The position numbers were made by a program, and so were the translations under genes. The notes under the pieces are model-generated. The model saw only the letters and a program-made list of their open reading frames with translations. It did not search any database and had not been told where the DNA came from. From Bacillota bacterium (GTDB lineage: Bacteria; Bacillota; Dehalobacteriia; UBA4068), in assembly GCA_017439615.1 (NCBI GenBank), contig JAFSIU010000113.1, positions 1-8,661 of the forward strand: a DNA stretch of 8,661 bases, given 5' to 3'. This document shows positions 6,361 through 8,661 of this stretch, piece by piece; position 1 is the first letter of the stretch; every line of letters starts with the position of its first letter.

Positions 6361-6377
6361 CAAAACCGCAGGTTTTG
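6361..6377 (-). terminator. Compact hairpin after the small membrane-protein gene
   Basis: CAAAACC (6361-6367) and GGTTTTG (6371-6377) form a perfect 7-bp stem with a 3-base loop. AGTCC (6342-6346) and GGACT (6377-6381) lie as an outer inverted pair. Read on the - strand, the stem is A-rich first and T-rich second, the shape of a weak terminator, but no T run follows. It lies just below the stop of the shifted reading frame (6383-6385) rather than the annotated one (6399). Confidence 0.4.
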
Positions 6378-6398
6378 GACTCTTACTTCAGAGATTCC

Positions 6399-6593
6399 TC
6401 AACAGCAACAGCCACGGAAACGATTATACCGACCATGGAGGTTGTTACCTGCGCCCAGGAAGCCCATCATCAAAATGAGTGCTGTAGTATTAGCAAGTTT
6501 TTCAAAGTAACAGCAAGAAACTATAATCCAAAAAATTGCGCCAATTGAAGTTGCTACAACTGTGCCTAATGTAATCTTTTTCTTTTCTTTCAT
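6399..6593 (-). CDS. Small membrane protein, probably frameshifted near its C-terminus
   Basis: The 64-residue product begins MKEKKKITLG and has one clear membrane helix (about 9-30, IFWIIVSCCYF), then a short linker and a second hydrophobic start (TTALILMMGF, about 43-52). The remainder (NNLHGRYNRFRGCCC) is not hydrophobic and ends abruptly. In the +1 frame the same DNA encodes WASWAQVTTSMVG followed by IIVSVAVAVEESLK and a stop at 6383-6385, which completes a normal second membrane helix with a charged end. The simplest reading is a one-base insertion near 6468-6475, giving an ancestral protein of about 69 residues. The start at 6593 has AAGGAGG 8 bases upstream, and a promoter is seen at 6637-6665. 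No family is recognised; two-helix peptides this size include holin-like and toxin-like proteins, but nothing proves such a role. Confidence 0.6.
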   Translation of the reverse strand: MKEKKKITLGTVVATSIGAIFWIIVSCCYFEKLANTTALILMMGFLGAGNNLHGRYNRFRGCCC

Positions 6594-6636
6594 AGAATCC
6601 CCCTCCTTCGTCAAATTCTTATTTATCTTTCAGTTC

Positions 6637-6665
6637 ATATTATCATATTTTTCTGTTCGTATCAA
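6637..6665 (-). promoter_or_regulatory. Candidate promoter for the small membrane-protein gene
   Basis: On the - strand, TTGATA (6665-6660) and TAATAT (6642-6637) are separated by 17 bases, about 45 bases before the ATG at 6593. The -35 matches 5 of 6 positions and the -10 is AT-rich with overlapping alternatives. Confidence 0.5.
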
Positions 6666-6751
6666 TGTTTAGTGAAACTGCCGGAGTTGGATACCGTCAG
6701 TCCAAAAGTAAAAAGGGACGTTTATTTCAGTGCTTTTTTTCTCTAAATACC

Positions 6752-6784
6752 GAGGGTTTTCCACAATACCTGTGGAAAACCCTC
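6752..6784. repeat. Perfect palindrome made of two head-to-head DnaA boxes
   Basis: Arms GAGGGTTTTCCACA (6752-6765) and TGTGGAAAACCCTC (6771-6784) are perfectly complementary over 14 bases with a 5-base centre. Each arm contains one DnaA box. The DNA could extrude as a cruciform, or bind two DnaA molecules in opposite orientation. Confidence 0.85.
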
Positions 6785-6953
6785 AATCCCTGCAAGAAGC
6801 AAGGAACAGTCTCCTTTTGATAAGGTGCCCAAACAAACATCAACGGCAAACCGCCTGCTATAATGCATAAAATAGTTTTGCACATCTGTTTGTTGAAAAC
6901 CCTGCAGAATTGTTTCCGGGTAAAAGAATATACAAAAATTTATAAAAATACTA

Positions 6954-6982
6954 TTGTAATTGTGGAAAAAATCTGCTATTAT
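6954..6982 (+). promoter_or_regulatory. Likely dnaA promoter overlapping a DnaA box
   Basis: TTGTAA (6954-6959) and TATTAT (6977-6982, overlapping TATAAT at 6980-6985) are 17 bases apart. A DnaA box (6961-6969) fills half of the spacer, so DnaA binding would block RNA polymerase. This gives a leader of about 125 bases. DnaA autorepression is known in other bacteria; here it is inferred. Confidence 0.55.
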
Positions 6983-6985
6983 AAT

Positions 6986-7034
6986 ACCTGCATTTAACTT
7001 TTCCACAAAAGTGGCAGGTTAAGTAGTTTTTTTT
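6986..7034 (+). promoter_or_regulatory. dnaA leader hairpin followed by T8 (possible attenuator)
   Basis: ACCTGC (6986-6991) and GCAGGT (7014-7019) are complementary and enclose ACTTTT-ccac-AAAAGT (6997-7012), itself palindromic and containing a DnaA box. TTAAC/GTTAA (6994-6998 and 7018-7022) offers an alternative stem. Eight T follow at 7027-7034, 7 bases after the stem. This resembles an intrinsic terminator in the leader, though the gap to the T run is long. A regulatory role is inference. Confidence 0.4.
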
Positions 7035-7113
7035 GTCTTATTTCAGCGTGGGGGGCGATTTTTTGCTTCAAAACCGCTCGCGCTGTGGATAAATACAATT
7101 TGAGGAGCATATT

Positions 7114-8427
7114 ATGGAAAAATTATGGCCGCAGGTTCTTGACCTGATACGCGAAGACATCAATGAGGGCAGCTTCACCCGTTGGTTCGGCACCGTTTCA
7201 GAGGTTCGCAGGGATGGCAAAAAGGTTTTTATCGTCGTGCCCAATGACACGGCTGCCGCATATATGGAAAGCAAATTCGGACAAATGATCGCAGGCTGCC
7301 TGAAGGAAATCGCCGGCGAAAAGCTGGAGCCTGTTTTCATCACCGAAGACACCCTGCTTGATCAGGAGATACGCAAGGCAGCGACCAAAACCGCCGACGG
7401 ATTTTCCTTCAATCCCCGCTACACCTTCGATACCTTTGTTGTCGGCAAATCCAACCGCTTTTCCCATGCAGCAGCATTGGCAGTTGCGGAAAACCCTTCC
7501 AGCTACAATCCGCTTTTCATTTACGGAGGCAGCGGTCTTGGTAAAACGCATCTTATGCATGCCATCGGTCAGACCGTGCAGCAGACCAAGCCTCATGCCA
7601 AGGTTGTTTATGTTACTACCGAAAGCTTCACCAATGAATTCATTGCGCTGGTCAGAACAGGTCAGGTCAATGCCATGAAGGCTCGCTATCGTAATGCCGA
7701 TGTGCTGCTCATCGACGACATTCAATTCCTCTCCAACAAGATCGAAACTCAGGAGGAATTCTTCCATACCTTCAATGCTCTGCATGAGGCAGGCAAGCAA
7801 ATCGTCATCACCTCCGACCGCAAGCCCGAGGACATCAATAATCTCGACGACCGCCTGCGCAGCCGCTTCCGCTGGGGTCTGGCAACCGATATGCAAATGC
7901 CTGATATGGAAACAAGAATCGCCATTCTGCAGCATAAGGCCGCCAATGAGAATATCACCATTCCCTTCGAGGTTTTGGAATTCATCGCAGAAAACATAAA
8001 ATCAAATGTTCGTGAGCTCGAGGGCGCGCTCAACAAAATCATCTATTACTGCATGCTCAATCAGATGAAGAGCGAAGATATCACCGTTGAAATTGCAGCC
8101 GAAGAGCTTAAAGATATTCTGCCCAGCTTCCGCAAGGCTCCGCTTTCCATTGACAGCATTCAGAAAACCGTCGCTGATTTTTATAAGGTTTCTGTGGACG
8201 AGCTCAAATCCCAGAAGAGAGAACGCAGCATCGTCTATCCCCGACAGATCGCCATGTATCTGTGCCGCGAGCTCTTGGATGTTTCCCTGCCCAAGATCGG
8301 ACGCGAATTCGGCGGCAGAGATCACACCACAGTGCTGCATTCCTGCGACAAGATCAACAAGGAAGCAGAATGTGATCTTTCCATCGATGCGCAGATCAAA
8401 AAGCTGCGCGAAATCCTCGAAAAATAA
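7114..8427 (+). CDS. dnaA: Chromosomal replication initiator protein DnaA
   Basis: This 437-residue AAA+ ATPase binds DnaA boxes, melts the origin and loads the replicative helicase. Domain I is at about 1-80 (LWPQVLDLIRE at 4-14), then a short domain II linker. The AAA+ domain begins with FNPRYTFDTFVVGKSNRF (99-116) and has Walker A GGSGLGKTH (138-146), Walker B LLIDDIQF (198-205), sensor 1 ITSDR (232-236), the box VII DDRLRSRF (245-252) with its arginine finger, and sensor 2 VRELEGAL (299-306). Domain IV carries the DNA-binding signature GRDHTTVLHSCDKI (401-414). Length is typical, with domain II at the short end. The ATG at 7114 has GAGGAG (7102-7107) 6 bases upstream, just beyond a consensus DnaA box. 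dnaN, usually next, does not start within the 234 bases that remain; a repeat is there instead. Confidence 0.98.
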   Translation: MEKLWPQVLDLIREDINEGSFTRWFGTVSEVRRDGKKVFIVVPNDTAAAYMESKFGQMIAGCLKEIAGEKLEPVFITEDTLLDQEIRKAATKTADGFSFNPRYTFDTFVVGKSNRFSHAAALAVAENPSSYNPLFIYGGSGLGKTHLMHAIGQTVQQTKPHAKVVYVTTESFTNEFIALVRTGQVNAMKARYRNADVLLIDDIQFLSNKIETQEEFFHTFNALHEAGKQIVITSDRKPEDINNLDDRLRSRFRWGLATDMQMPDMETRIAILQHKAANENITIPFEVLEFIAENIKSNVRELEGALNKIIYYCMLNQMKSEDITVEIAAEELKDILPSFRKAPLSIDSIQKTVADFYKVSVDELKSQKRERSIVYPRQIAMYLCRELLDVSLPKIGREFGGRDHTTVLHSCDKINKEAECDLSIDAQIKKLREILEK

Positions 8428-8458
8428 TATACATAAAAAAGCCTGCTCCATAAGACAA

Positions 8459-8661
8459 GGCATCATAAGACAGTTACAAACGGCACAACCCAAAGAGGTT
8501 GTGCCGTTTAAAAATCGGCAAAAGCCGATTTTACGAATGTAGAAATTAATTGGTTTGAAAAGAAGCAGATTAAGAAAGCAACCCTAACAGCCTCGGACAA
8601 AAAGCGTTTGAAGGGGGTTAGGGGGTTGCAAGGGGGCCTAAGGGGTTCGCAATCCCCCCCC
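8459..8661 (+). repeat. Structured intergenic repeat, copy 2, truncated by the window end
   Basis: This is the second copy of the element at 2451-2664, in inverted orientation, starting 31 bases after the dnaA stop. It has the 13-bp hairpin (arms 8478-8490 and 8497-8509, loop CAAAGA), the 9-bp hairpin AAAATCGGC/GCCGATTTT (8511-8532), the conserved unpaired segment, and the G-rich part. The sequence stops in a run of eight C (8654-8661) inside the terminal GC hairpin. Of its 11 differences from copy 1, eight lie in the first hairpin, and its four stem changes form two compensatory pairs. Only 31 bases (8428-8458) separate it from dnaA, and I see nothing definite there. Confidence 0.88.
8613..8645 (+). 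other. G-quadruplex motif in repeat copy 2
   Basis: Four G runs lie at 8613-8617, 8621-8625, 8632-8636 and 8642-8645, with loops of 3, 6 and 5 bases, identical to copy 1. The G-rich strand is the same as the dnaA coding strand. Quadruplex folding is inferred from the pattern. Confidence 0.6.

Larger units (their letters stand above)
6752..7092. other. oriC: Replication origin region (oriC) with DnaA boxes
   Basis: This gene-poor stretch before dnaA has five DnaA-box matches: TTTTCCACA at 6757-6765 and 6999-7007, TGTGGAAAA at 6771-6779 and 6961-6969, and the consensus TGTGGATAA at 7084-7092. The interval 6921-6985 is AT-rich (for example ATACAAAAATTTATAAAAAT, 6929-6948) and is the best candidate for the unwinding element, beside the box at 6961. 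Between 6785 and 6920 I see no further box or gene. The boxes and dnaA adjacency are direct observations; origin function is inferred from the known Bacillota arrangement. The true origin may extend beyond dnaA. Confidence 0.85.

Noticed and set aside
6743..7006. Open frame of 87 codons on the - strand across the origin
   Set aside because: It starts at GTG without a ribosome binding site and overlaps four DnaA boxes, the palindrome and the dnaA promoter. Its composition is not protein-like.
7198..7935. 245-codon open frame on the - strand opposite dnaA
   Set aside because: It lies entirely within dnaA, with no ribosome binding site or separate promoter. It is a shadow frame.
1..8661. CRISPR array, tRNA, rRNA or transposase genes
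   Set aside because: No regularly spaced repeats, cloverleaf-like segments, rRNA motifs or transposase-like proteins were seen. The only repeat has two distant copies.

Overview
The window looks like the replication-origin region of a Bacillota (Firmicutes) chromosome. It carries dnaA on the + strand, an intergenic region with DnaA boxes, and the divergent rpmH-rnpA-yidD-yidC-jag cluster on the - strand. Strong AGGAGG-type ribosome binding sites, a YidC without a large periplasmic domain, and a Jag protein with Jag-N, KH and R3H domains all fit Bacillota. The intermediate base composition suggests an anaerobic Clostridia- or Negativicutes-like lineage, but the sequence alone does not settle the family.

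Layout from left to right. Positions 1-247 hold no gene I can support. Positions 248-1278 hold two adjacent unrecognised + strand genes: a Gln/Asn/Ser/Ala-rich protein with a CxxCxxxC motif, then a small helical protein. A strong promoter (1330-1358) with a dyad in its spacer drives an EamA/DMT-type transporter (1406-2281), followed by a hairpin. Positions 2451-2664 hold one copy of a structured intergenic repeat. The five-gene ribosome/RNase P/membrane-insertion operon then runs leftwards from a near-consensus promoter at 5568-5597 to jag, which ends at 2711. Between rpmH and the origin lie two terminator-like hairpins, an unrecognised acidic 149-residue protein (5734-6183), and a small membrane protein (6399-6593) that appears frameshifted. 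The origin (about 6752-7092) has at least five DnaA-box matches, including a perfect 14-bp-arm palindrome built from two boxes. A DnaA box also lies inside the likely dnaA promoter. dnaA occupies 7114-8427, and a second copy of the repeat begins 31 bp behind it and runs off the window end.

The housekeeping genes form a coherent set. DnaA starts replication, RpmH is a ribosomal protein, RnpA is the RNase P protein subunit, YidD and YidC serve membrane-protein insertion, and Jag/KhpB is an RNA-binding partner encoded beside YidC. The most unusual content is the repeat pair. The copies are about 94-95% identical over 201 aligned bases, point outward from the origin on both sides, and follow the stop codons of jag and dnaA. 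Most of their differences fall in one hairpin, where the stem changes are compensatory. Each copy also carries four runs of four or five G with short loops (a G-quadruplex motif).
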